DNA of 7,632 nucleotides from Desulfofustis sp. Its GTDB lineage: Bacteria > Desulfobacterota > Desulfobulbia > Desulfobulbales > Desulfocapsaceae. Location of the stretch: assembly GCA_030145365.1 (NCBI GenBank), contig JAQYVS010000055.1, forward strand, positions 1 through 7,632, read 5' to 3'. Shown piece by piece: positions 1 through 6,369 of the stretch. The notes beneath the pieces are model-generated. The model was not told where the DNA came from. It made no database searches and was given only the letters and a program-made list of their open reading frames with translations. Positions within the stretch are counted from its first letter, which is position 1; each line of letters opens with the position of its first letter. The translations under genes were made by a program, and so were the position numbers.

Positions 1-1
1 T

Positions 2-457
2 ATGAACCTGCGCGGTCAAGGTGAGGTTCGTTACCTCGGGTTCATCAAGGTGTACGATGCCAATCTATACACGGAAAATTCTTTAGTCGGCAACGATATA
101 CTGGATCCCGATGTTTCTAAATGTTTGCAACTGAGTTATCACGTTTCACTGACTCCGGAGAATCTTATCGAGGGAGCGACCACCATTCTGTCCCGCCAGC
201 ATTCGGCGGAGCACCTTGATACGTTCGACGAAGAGATAAGCCTTCTCCACGAGGCATACCGGCCAGTCGAAAAAGGTGACAGCTACCTTTTGTGCTACCA
301 GGCCGAGAGCAGGACAACAACGCTTTTTCTGAACGAAAAAGAGCTGATCGCGGTGGAATCGGCACCCTTTAGTTCTGCCTACTTCGGTATCTGGCTTGGA
401 GATAATCAGCCCCTGGACAGCAACTTACAGAGGAAACTGGTTGATACAACAAACTGA
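2..457 (+). CDS. Chalcone isomerase-like family protein (5' partial)
   Basis: The visible 151 residues match the bacterial chalcone isomerase-like family. Near the start there is G-F-I-K-V-Y-D-A-N-L-Y (residues 13-23), the family's first strand region. Near the end F-G-I-W-L-G (128-133) is followed by a P-L-D-x-N-L-x-x-K-L helix, the family's closing signature. The ATG at 2 is probably an internal Met: the family signature begins almost at once and no signal peptide or leader is seen, whereas bacterial members usually carry an N-terminal export signal. The true start is therefore likely upstream of the window. Bacterial members are generally not flavonoid enzymes; the fold binds fatty acids in some plant relatives. 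It lies 40 bases upstream of the NTF2-like gene on the same strand, at the head of a lipid-modification gene run, so a lipid-binding or periplasmic accessory role is plausible but unproven. Confidence 0.82.
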   Translation: MNLRGQGEVRYLGFIKVYDANLYTENSLVGNDILDPDVSKCLQLSYHVSLTPENLIEGATTILSRQHSAEHLDTFDEEISLLHEAYRPVEKGDSYLLCYQAESRTTTLFLNEKELIAVESAPFSSAYFGIWLGDNQPLDSNLQRKLVDTTN

Positions 458-480
458 GCCGAATGAGACAATCTGAGATA

Positions 481-487
481 AGAGGGG
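481..487 (+). promoter_or_regulatory. Ribosome binding site of the NTF2-like gene
   Basis: AGAGGGG lies 10 bases before the ATG at 498, slightly farther than ideal. A weaker GGA at 491-493 is nearer. No in-frame upstream start competes, so this supports the start at 498. The 40-base gap before this gene shows no convincing promoter or terminator. Confidence 0.5.
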
Positions 488-497
488 CGCGGAAAAT

Positions 498-914
498 ATG
501 GAACGATTTTTAGAAATATACAACGAACTCAATGCTGAGAATATCGAAATCATCGAACAGATTTACACCGATGATATCCATTTCATCGATCCGGCCCACG
601 AAATTAGAGGGTTACCAAAACTCCGCGACTATTTCAAAAATCTCTATGCCAACATAAATGATATTCACTTTGATTTTATTCATCCCATGCGAACACAGTG
701 CGATGGGTACGTGCAGTGGACGATGCATATGTCGCATGCCAAACTTAAAAAAGGAGCAGGTATCTCTGTCTCCGGTGCGACATTTCTCAAGTTTTCGGAA
801 GACAACAGGGTTCATTATCACCGGGATTACTTTGATCTCGGAGCGATGCTCTATCAGCATCTGCCTGTGCTCGGCTCAGTAGTCACATCGATTAACAGGA
901 GGCTTGGATCATGA
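498..914 (+). CDS. SnoaL/NTF2-like family protein
   Basis: This complete 138-residue protein has the length and pattern of the NTF2/SnoaL cone fold: an N-terminal helix, a strand with Y-T-D-D-I-H-F-I-D-P (residues 23-32), a G-L-P-K-L-R-D-Y-F helix (38-46), then long strands ending in H-Y-H-R-D-Y-F-D-L-G (106-115). The D31-P32 and H108-R109-D110-Y111 clusters would face the cone cavity in this fold. SnoaL-like proteins act as small isomerases, cyclases, hydrolases or ligand binders; which applies here cannot be told. No signal peptide or membrane segment is visible, so it is probably cytoplasmic. Its stop overlaps the next gene's start (ATGA, 911-914), which suggests coupled translation with the SDR. 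This stretch looks somewhat richer in A+T than its neighbours. Family assignment is fairly firm; function is open. Confidence 0.85.
   Translation: MERFLEIYNELNAENIEIIEQIYTDDIHFIDPAHEIRGLPKLRDYFKNLYANINDIHFDFIHPMRTQCDGYVQWTMHMSHAKLKKGAGISVSGATFLKFSEDNRVHYHRDYFDLGAMLYQHLPVLGSVVTSINRRLGS
897..902 (+). promoter_or_regulatory. Strong ribosome binding site of the SDR gene
   Basis: A perfect AGGAGG lies 8 bases before the ATG at 911, inside the end of the NTF2-like gene. It fixes the SDR start and shows that the SDR can be initiated strongly on its own within the operon. Confidence 0.75.
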
Positions 915-1636
915 AGATACTGATTACCGGCGCCACATCCGGCATAGGAAAGCAATTAGCCCTTGATTATCTTAACGAAGGGCACGAGGTCTGGGCGGTC
1001 GGGCGCAACAGTGAGGCACTGGCGGAACTGGCAGAATCCGGTCTGCATACAGCCAGACTGGATCTGACCGACCGGGCCTCCACACTCGAGTGGTTTAAGA
1101 CACTTGCTTCTCTGGATATTGCCGTACTCAATGCCGGATCGTGTGAATACATCGATCTTCCCGGATTTGACAGTGAACTGTTCATACGGGTAATGCGAAC
1201 CAATCTGGAATCAATGGCGATAAGCATCGAAGGCGTTTTGCCGCTGCTGAGACAGGGGCAGAATCCTCTCCTGGTGCTGGTCGGCTCCTCCGCGGCCTAT
1301 GTGCCGCTTCCCCGGGCTGAGGCTTATGGGGCGTCCAAGGCAGCCATTGCCTATCTGGCCGATACGCTGCGGGTCGACCTGTACCGGGAAAAGATCGATG
1401 TGAGTCTCGTCTGCCCCGGCTTTGTCAAAACGCCGCTGACCGATAGAAACGATTTTCCCATGCCGGCACGAGTGAGCGTGGAGGATGCCTCTCGGTATAT
1501 CAGGCAGGGCATCGAACGGAGAAACTCAGAAATTCACTTTCCCAAACGGTTCACCTATCTACTTAAAGCTTTGTCCTTATTGCCCAAGTGGTTGTGGACC
1601 AGGCTCAGCCAGCGGATGATAGACCATGGAAAATAA
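911..1636 (+). CDS. Short-chain dehydrogenase/reductase (classical SDR)
   Basis: This 241-residue protein has the full classical SDR signature. The nucleotide-binding T-G-A-T-S-G-I-G spans residues 6-13, and N-A-G is at 74-76. The active-site tetrad is complete: N99, S126, Y139 and K143 in the Y-G-A-S-K context, with Ser 13 residues before Tyr as in typical members. P-G at 169-170 followed by T174-P175 forms the usual cofactor loop. R32 soon after the second strand may favour NADP(H), which is inference. The enzyme should oxidise or reduce a carbonyl/hydroxyl group in the cytoplasm; its substrate is unknown but, given the neighbours, may be a fatty-acyl or lipid intermediate. It overlaps the NTF2-like gene by 4 bases and the FAD oxidoreductase gene by 11 bases. 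Length and motifs are intact, so it should be active. Confidence 0.93.
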   Translation: MKILITGATSGIGKQLALDYLNEGHEVWAVGRNSEALAELAESGLHTARLDLTDRASTLEWFKTLASLDIAVLNAGSCEYIDLPGFDSELFIRVMRTNLESMAISIEGVLPLLRQGQNPLLVLVGSSAAYVPLPRAEAYGASKAAIAYLADTLRVDLYREKIDVSLVCPGFVKTPLTDRNDFPMPARVSVEDASRYIRQGIERRNSEIHFPKRFTYLLKALSLLPKWLWTRLSQRMIDHGK

Positions 1637-2867
1637 CAGAGTCGCCATAATTGGAACCGGTATTTCAGGTCTTACCTGCGGCTACTACCTGTCCAGAGAC
1701 AATCGAGATGTCACGCTGTATGAGGCGGCCGATTACATCGGCGGACATACCCATACGGTTGATGCAGAATATAATGGAGAACAGTCCCGAATTGACACCG
1801 GCTTCATCGTTTTCAACGACCGGACCTATCCACGTTTCATCCAGATGCTTGATCAAACAGGTGTTGACTATCAGCCGACGGAAATGAGTTTTTCGGTACG
1901 CAATGATCATATTGGTCTTGAATACAACGGCAACAACCTCAACACCCTTTTCGCCCAGCGTTCAAACCTGGCCAGCCCACGTTTCTGGAGAATGCTGGCC
2001 GATATCGTACGATTCAACAGGGATGTCAGAAAAGCTGCAGTGCATGACGGCAAGCTTACGGTGGGTGATTATCTGGCGCAAACTTCCTATTCTTCACTGT
2101 TCAGGGACAATTACCTGCTGCCTATGATCTCCGCGATCTGGTCCATGGGTGTGGAGAGTTGCCATGATTTTCCTTTGAGCTTTTTTGTCCGTTTTTTTGA
2201 AAATCATGGCTTACTCGATATCGCTAATCGTCCTCAATGGTATACGATACAGGGCGGTTCCAGCAGCTACATCGAGCCTTTTACCAGAGGATATCGTGAT
2301 AAAATATTACTCAATACCCCGGTAACGCTGGTAGAAAGAACAGAAGACGGGGTGGAAGTGCATACTGATGCAGGTTCCGCTGTCTATGATCAGCTTATAT
2401 TTGCCTGCCATGCGGACCAGGCCCTTGAACTGCTTCAGCAACCTTCGCTTGTGGAGCAGGAGGTGTTGAGCAAGTTCCAGTTTTCCGACAACCGGGTGAT
2501 ACTGCACACCGACAGCTCTCATCTGCCGAGAAGCAGAACAGCGTGGGCCAGCTGGAATTACCGCATGGTCGATTCAGCCCGGGAACAGTCAACGTTGACC
2601 TACAACATGAATATTCTGCAACGGCTGAATAAAAAACACACGTATCTGGTGAGCCTTAACCAGGAGATTGAAGATACGTTTGTTATCGAAAGCTTTGACT
2701 ACTCTCACCCGATTTACACCACCCAGATGATCGATGCGCAGGATCAGTGGCAGAAGGTTTCGGGTGTTGACAGCATACATTTTTGCGGGGCTTACTGGTT
2801 CAGCGGTTTTCATGAGGACGGGGTGCGCAGTGGTCTGCGGGTGTTCGAAATGCTGGAGGATCGATGA
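1626..2867 (+). CDS. FAD-dependent amine oxidase-like oxidoreductase (COG2907 type)
   Basis: This 413-residue flavoprotein has an N-terminal dinucleotide-binding fold: I-I-G-T-G-I-S-G-L (residues 8-16, G10/G12/G15) with the ribose-binding acidic E33. The G-G-H-T-H-T motif at 39-44 is typical of the amine oxidase/phytoene-desaturase-like branch called predicted NAD/FAD-binding protein. D-T-G-F-I-V-F-N (57-64) and I-Q-G-G-S (208-212) fit the same family. The C-terminal C-G-A-Y-W-F-S-G-F-H-E-D-G-V-R-S-G (387-403) is the second FAD-binding motif. Members are thought to be desaturases or oxidases; the context beside DUF1365 and a CFA-family methyltransferase suggests a membrane-lipid acyl chain as substrate, which is inference. 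The start overlaps the SDR gene by 11 bases and has only a weak GGA at 1614-1616, so translation is probably coupled. It is full length with no broken motif. Confidence 0.92.
   Translation: MENNRVAIIGTGISGLTCGYYLSRDNRDVTLYEAADYIGGHTHTVDAEYNGEQSRIDTGFIVFNDRTYPRFIQMLDQTGVDYQPTEMSFSVRNDHIGLEYNGNNLNTLFAQRSNLASPRFWRMLADIVRFNRDVRKAAVHDGKLTVGDYLAQTSYSSLFRDNYLLPMISAIWSMGVESCHDFPLSFFVRFFENHGLLDIANRPQWYTIQGGSSSYIEPFTRGYRDKILLNTPVTLVERTEDGVEVHTDAGSAVYDQLIFACHADQALELLQQPSLVEQEVLSKFQFSDNRVILHTDSSHLPRSRTAWASWNYRMVDSAREQSTLTYNMNILQRLNKKHTYLVSLNQEIEDTFVIESFDYSHPIYTTQMIDAQDQWQKVSGVDSIHFCGAYWFSGFHEDGVRSGLRVFEMLEDR
2855..2859 (+). promoter_or_regulatory. Ribosome binding site deciding the DUF1365 start
   Basis: GGAGG lies 4 bases before the ATG at 2864 and 7 bases before a second in-frame ATG at 2867. 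The longer spacing is the more usual, so the second Met may be the main start. Either choice changes the protein by one residue only. Confidence 0.6.
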
Positions 2868-3607
2868 TGGAATCGGCAATCTATTCTGGCTTCATTGCTC
2901 ATACAAGGCATATTCCGAAGCAGCACAGTTTCAAATATCCATTTTTCATGTGGTTTCTTGATCTCGATGAAATTGATGGCCTGAAGGATCTTGGCATGTG
3001 GTTTTCTGTGAAGAAATGGGCTTGGACCCGCTTTCGGCGCACAGATTATCTCGGGGATCCCGGTCAAAGTCTGGCAGACTGCGTCAGAGAAGAGCTGAAA
3101 CGGATTACCGGCCATACAGTCGATGGCAAGGTCTTCGGATTGCTCAACGTGCGGACCGCTGGTCTTTATTTCAGTCCGGTGAACTTTTATTATGGGTTCG
3201 ATCGTGCGGGACAACTGTCGCATCTGCTGGCAGAAGTTTCAAACACCCCGTGGAACGAAACACATTACTATGGCCATCACCTGACCGAAGGAGGCAGTAG
3301 CAGGGAAAATCCCAAGAGCTTCAAGGTCTCACCATTTAATCCAAGCAGTGATCAGACGTATCGCTGGCATATTGAGTCTCCGGGTGAAAAAATCGCCATC
3401 AATCTGGGACTCCATGACGTCCGCGGCCACATTTTTGAGGCTGCGCTGCGTCTCGGCAGGGAGCCGTTTTCGACAAAAACGGTGCGCAAGCATCTGCTTA
3501 AAAAGCCGGTGATGACCGTATATATCGTGTTCAAAATATACTGGCAGGCTTTGAAAATCTATTTGAAAGGCATTCCATACGTACCATACGAAAAGGAGAG
3601 GGCATGA
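2864..3607 (+). CDS. DUF1365 family protein
   Basis: This 247-residue protein carries the conserved DUF1365 landmarks: S-A-I-Y-S-G (residues 4-9), the H13/R15/P18/H21/F23/Y25 pattern at the N-terminus, F-S-P-V-N-F-Y-Y-G (103-111), A-E-V-S-N-T-P-W-N-E-T-H-Y (123-135) and K-V-S-P-F-N-P (154-160). The C-terminus has the amphipathic Y-W-Q-A-L-K-I-Y-L-K-G-I-P stretch (226-238) common in the family, possibly for membrane contact. No biochemical activity is established for DUF1365 as far as I know. It is very often found between a COG2907 flavoprotein and a CFA-family methyltransferase, exactly as here, so it probably serves the same lipid pathway. The start overlaps the upstream stop (ATGA 2864-2867), with an alternative ATG three bases on. 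Its end overlaps the methyltransferase start by 4 bases. Confidence 0.93.
   Translation: MMESAIYSGFIAHTRHIPKQHSFKYPFFMWFLDLDEIDGLKDLGMWFSVKKWAWTRFRRTDYLGDPGQSLADCVREELKRITGHTVDGKVFGLLNVRTAGLYFSPVNFYYGFDRAGQLSHLLAEVSNTPWNETHYYGHHLTEGGSSRENPKSFKVSPFNPSSDQTYRWHIESPGEKIAINLGLHDVRGHIFEAALRLGREPFSTKTVRKHLLKKPVMTVYIVFKIYWQALKIYLKGIPYVPYEKERA
3595..3598 (+). promoter_or_regulatory. Ribosome binding site of the CFA-family gene
   Basis: GGAG within AAAAGGAGAGGG lies 5 bases before the ATG at 3604, giving good support for that start within the end of the DUF1365 gene. Confidence 0.6.
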
Positions 3608-4854
3608 GAACTGCAGCCACAATCAAACAAAATGATAGCGAGAGAAACGCGTCGATTTCAATACCCTGGGCCAGAACCGTCTTTTTTAAGTTTATCGCTC
3701 ACCTGAAGCATGGACAGATCATTGTGCAGGACGGCGGCCAGGTGGCAACTTTTGGTGACGATGCCTCCCTGTCGACGAGGATTACCGTACTGGACCAGCG
3801 CTTTTATGGCAAAGTGGTGTTGGGTGGCTCGGTCGGTGCCGGTGAAGCGTATATAGAAAATTACTGGAAAGTTGATGATTTGACCACGCTGGTCAGGATC
3901 ATTGCTCGCAATATAGTGTTGCTGGACAGGTTCGAGAAGAAGTTCAAGTGGTTGTTTCAGCCTTACAGGCTGCTGAAACACATAGTGAACCGCAACAATA
4001 GAAAGGGCTCGAAGCGCAACATAATATATCACTATGACTTGGGCAATGAGATGTACGGCTCATTTCTTGATTCCAGCATGATGTACTCATCGGCGATTTA
4101 TCCGTCTGAATCGAGTGACTTGGAAGAGGCTGCCCGCCATAAACTAGAGGTCATCTGCAGGAAGCTCGATCTCAAGCCATCTGACAAGGTTATAGAGATC
4201 GGCTCAGGTTGGTGCGGTTTTGCGATATACGCCGCTGCGACCTACGGCTGCCACGTGACCACCACGACCATCTCAGATGCCCAGCATGAAGAAGGTAAAC
4301 GGCGTATTGAAGAAGCTGGCCTGAGTGAGCGAATTACGCTTATCCAGCAGGATTATAGGGAACTGAGCGGCAGCTATGACAAGCTGGTAAGCATCGAGAT
4401 GATTGAGGGGGTCGGCCACCGCTACCATCCTCAGTTTTTTAGAAAGTGCGGCGAGCTGCTTCGCCCAGGCGGTAAAATGCTGATTCAGGCAATTACCATA
4501 CGTGATCAGAATTATGACCAATATGTCGGGGATGTCGATTTTATTCAGCAACATATCTTTCCCGGGGGGTGTCTGGTGTCAAACGCCCGGATGCTTGATC
4601 TGATTGCCGATAAAACCGACATGGTGGTCAGCCATCTGGAAGATTTCGGGCTGCATTACGGACGGACACTTCACGACTGGCGAGTGAAGTTTAACCTGGA
4701 GTTCTCCGATCTTAAAAAACGAGGATATGACGAGCGGTTCAGGCGACTCTGGAATTTCTACCTCTGCTATTGTGAAGGGGGTTTTCTGGAGCGGTCAATC
4801 AGTGTGGTGCATCTGCTTGCCGCCCGACCGGATTATCAGGAAGATCAGTGTTGA
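3604..4854 (+). CDS. Cyclopropane-fatty-acyl-phospholipid synthase family SAM methyltransferase
   Basis: This 416-residue protein matches the COG2230 family. It has Y-H-Y-D-L-G-N-E (residues 142-149), the L-D-S-S-M-M-Y-S-S-A-I-Y region (155-166), SAM motif I V-I-E-I-G-S-G-W-C-G (196-205), T-T-I-S-D-A-Q (221-227), Q-D-Y-R (249-252), M-I-E-G-V-G (266-271) and I-F-P-G-G-C-L (318-324). These enzymes add a SAM-derived carbon to the double bond of phospholipid acyl chains at the inner membrane face; some relatives instead methylate chains or act in furan fatty acid synthesis. Compared with the E. coli Cfa bicarbonate site, E268 and Y352 are kept, but the Cys position is S163 and the His position is Q295. 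This resembles the branch that includes plant cyclopropane synthases. Its product is therefore uncertain. It overlaps DUF1365 by 4 bases and is followed one base later by the DUF2878 gene. Confidence 0.93.
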   Translation: MRTAATIKQNDSERNASISIPWARTVFFKFIAHLKHGQIIVQDGGQVATFGDDASLSTRITVLDQRFYGKVVLGGSVGAGEAYIENYWKVDDLTTLVRIIARNIVLLDRFEKKFKWLFQPYRLLKHIVNRNNRKGSKRNIIYHYDLGNEMYGSFLDSSMMYSSAIYPSESSDLEEAARHKLEVICRKLDLKPSDKVIEIGSGWCGFAIYAAATYGCHVTTTTISDAQHEEGKRRIEEAGLSERITLIQQDYRELSGSYDKLVSIEMIEGVGHRYHPQFFRKCGELLRPGGKMLIQAITIRDQNYDQYVGDVDFIQQHIFPGGCLVSNARMLDLIADKTDMVVSHLEDFGLHYGRTLHDWRVKFNLEFSDLKKRGYDERFRRLWNFYLCYCEGGFLERSISVVHLLAARPDYQEDQC

Positions 4855-4855
4855 G

Positions 4856-5344
4856 ATGAATATCTTTATCAACTTTATCATTTATCAGCTCGTCTGGTTT
4901 CTCTGCGTTTTTGAAGAGAACTGGGGTGCCCTGGCCGCTCTTTTCCTCCTGGTCGGTCACCTGCTGTTGTCGCCAATCAGAAGAGAAGACCTGAAAATGA
5001 TGGGGGTGCTGCTGGTTATCGGCGTGGCAGTGGATGGGGCGCTTCACACTACGGGCTATATTTCCTATAACGTGGCAGCATTTCCCATTCCGTTCTGGCT
5101 CGCTGTGATCTGGCTGGCACTGGCCACTCTGCCGCACCATAGTCTGAAATGGCTGAAGAACCGCCCATTGCTCTCCGCTTTTTTCGGGCTGATTGGAGGA
5201 CCGCTGGCCTACTGGGCCGGTGTCAAGGTAGGGGCAGCCAATTTTAACTGGCCCCTGCTTTCGTCGCTGGCCCTGCTCGGTGTTATCTGGGCATTTCTAT
5301 GGCCCATGGTCATGTACCTTGCCGGCAGGGCACTGCCGAGGTAA
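4856..5344 (+). CDS. DUF2878 family inner-membrane protein
   Basis: The ATG at 4856 gives a 162-residue, strongly hydrophobic protein with about five or six membrane segments near residues 3-19, 25-40, 47-64, 78-94, 104-122 and 134-156. Sequence and length fit DUF2878, with N-F-I-I-Y-Q-L-V-W-F at the start, a G-V-A-V-D-G patch (56-61), P-F-W-L-A-V-I-W (79-86) and G-G-P-L-A-Y-W-A-G (114-122). The frame stays open upstream to an ATG at 4727, but that would add 43 non-family residues inside the methyltransferase gene, so I reject it. The start is one base after the preceding stop; AGGAAG at 4838-4843 is 12 bases away, so translation may depend on coupling. DUF2878 commonly follows CFA-family genes and has no known activity; a membrane anchor or partner for the lipid enzymes is a reasonable guess. 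Confidence 0.88.
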   Translation: MNIFINFIIYQLVWFLCVFEENWGALAALFLLVGHLLLSPIRREDLKMMGVLLVIGVAVDGALHTTGYISYNVAAFPIPFWLAVIWLALATLPHHSLKWLKNRPLLSAFFGLIGGPLAYWAGVKVGAANFNWPLLSSLALLGVIWAFLWPMVMYLAGRALPR

Positions 5345-5347
5345 AAT
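5319..5347 (+). promoter_or_regulatory. Candidate sigma-70 promoter for the second gene group
   Basis: TTGCCG (5319-5324) and TAAAAT (5342-5347) are separated by exactly 17 bases and match the -35 and -10 consensus at 4 and 5 of 6 positions. Transcription would begin near 5354, about 40 bases before the GTG at 5395. The -10 box overlaps the TAA stop of the DUF2878 gene. It is the best promoter-like site I could find between the two gene groups, but such matches occur by chance. Confidence 0.3.
5323..5338 (+). repeat. Perfect 6-base inverted repeat in the promoter spacer
   Basis: CGGCAG (5323-5328) and CTGCCG (5333-5338) are perfect inverted copies around GGCA. In RNA this would form a small hairpin at the end of the DUF2878 gene. 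No run of T follows, so it is not a standard intrinsic terminator. Its place between the candidate -35 and -10 boxes would also suit an operator. Confidence 0.35.
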
Positions 5348-5380
5348 GATAAAAGTTTAACTCCGATAAAACCATTGAAC

Positions 5381-5387
5381 AGAGGGG
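5381..5387 (+). promoter_or_regulatory. Ribosome binding site supporting a GTG start
   Basis: AGAGGGG lies 7 bases before the GTG at 5395. No in-frame ATG lies close upstream, so the spacing decides in favour of the GTG start. Confidence 0.65.
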
Positions 5388-5394
5388 TGGGCCC

Positions 5395-6369
5395 GTGAGC
5401 AAGCCAACAACCAGCGATGTACAAAACAGCGAACTGAAAATAGGAATCAGCTCATGTCTTCTCGGTAACGAGGTTCGTTTTGACGGTGGCCATAAGCACG
5501 ATCGATATATAACCGGCACCCTGGGCATCTATTTTAGTTTTGTGCCGGTCTGTCCGGAGGTCGAGTGCGGGCTGCCGATTCCCCGGGAGGCAATGCGGTT
5601 GGTCGGGGATCCAGAGGCGCCTTCGCTGGTCACCAACAAAACGGGCGTGGACCATACCGAGCGGATGACCACCTGGGCAAAACGCCGGGTCATTGGGCTC
5701 CAAGCGGAGGATCTCTGCGGTTTTATTTTTAAGAACAGATCCCCATCTTCAGGCATGGAACGGGTCAAGGTATATGATGCGAACAATGTCCCGCAGTCGA
5801 TAGGCGTCGGGATTTTTGCCCGAACTTTCATGGATCACTTCCCGCTTCTGCCGGTAGAAGAGGAGGGCAGGCTGCACGACATGCGGCTGAGAGAAAACTT
5901 TATCGAATCTATCTTTGTTTACCGGCGCTGGCGTGATGTGGTGGCCTCGCCGTCGTCGGCTGCTCTGATAAACTTTCACACCAGGCACAAACTGCTGCTG
6001 ATGGCTCACAGCGAGAAGCATTGCCGGCTGATGGGTAAGCTGATTGCCCGGGCAGGAAGTACCGATCCCGATGAACTTATCAGCCAGTATCAGGAACTGC
6101 TGATGAGCGCGATGCGTCTCAAAGCCACGATAAAGAAGCACATCAACGTCCTGATGCACATGATGGGTCATTTTAAAAAGCAGCTGTCAGCAGATGAGAA
6201 ACAGGAACTTCTTGATGTACTGGATCATTTCAGGAACGAAATTGTACCGCTGATCGTGCCGATCACATTGATGAATCATTACACCAGAAAATTTGACGAA
6301 CCCTATCTGAAAAATCAGTTCTATCTTGCCCCGCACCCGATCGAGCTGAAGTTGAGGAACCATGTTTGA
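5395..6369 (+). CDS. DUF523-DUF1722 fusion protein (TudS/YbgA-like)
   Basis: This 324-residue protein joins two domains. The N-terminal DUF523 domain (about 15-155) shows S-S-C-L-L-G-x-x-V-R-F-D-G-G (19-32), C-P-E-V-E-C-G-L-P-I-P-R-E (53-65) and F-K-N-R-S-P-S-S-G-M-E-R-V-K-V-Y (112-127). The C-terminal DUF1722 domain (about 200-315) has H-x-R-H-K-L-L-L-M-A-H (195-205) and the helical N-V-L-M-H-M-M-G-H-F-K-K (249-260), as in E. coli YbgA. DUF523 includes TudS, a thiouracil desulfidase that holds a [4Fe-4S] cluster by three cysteines. Here C21 and C53 are kept, but the usual Cys of SPSCG is S119; C58 and C108 are further cysteines. Desulfidase activity is thus uncertain. The gene uses GTG with a good ribosome binding site, and its end overlaps the next gene by 8 bases. 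DUF523-DUF1722 genes are often near photolyase genes. Confidence 0.92.
   Translation: MSKPTTSDVQNSELKIGISSCLLGNEVRFDGGHKHDRYITGTLGIYFSFVPVCPEVECGLPIPREAMRLVGDPEAPSLVTNKTGVDHTERMTTWAKRRVIGLQAEDLCGFIFKNRSPSSGMERVKVYDANNVPQSIGVGIFARTFMDHFPLLPVEEEGRLHDMRLRENFIESIFVYRRWRDVVASPSSAALINFHTRHKLLLMAHSEKHCRLMGKLIARAGSTDPDELISQYQELLMSAMRLKATIKKHINVLMHMMGHFKKQLSADEKQELLDVLDHFRNEIVPLIVPITLMNHYTRKFDEPYLKNQFYLAPHPIELKLRNHV

Noticed and set aside
2810..3223. 137-codon open frame on the minus strand
   Set aside because: It is antisense to the end of the flavoprotein gene and to DUF1365, both well supported by motifs.
3658..4032. 124-codon open frame on the minus strand
   Set aside because: It is antisense to the methyltransferase N-terminal region and has no family features.
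4727..4855. Upstream extension of the DUF2878 frame from an ATG at 4727
   Set aside because: The extra 43 residues lie inside the methyltransferase gene, have no membrane or family character, and the normal DUF2878 N-terminus begins at the ATG at 4856.
5323..5347. Intrinsic terminator after the DUF2878 gene
   Set aside because: The hairpin has only six base pairs and is followed by AGGTAAAATG, not a T run, so it does not meet the usual terminator pattern.
5749..6171. 140-codon open frame on the minus strand
   Set aside because: It is the shadow of the DUF523-DUF1722 gene and shows no recognisable domain.
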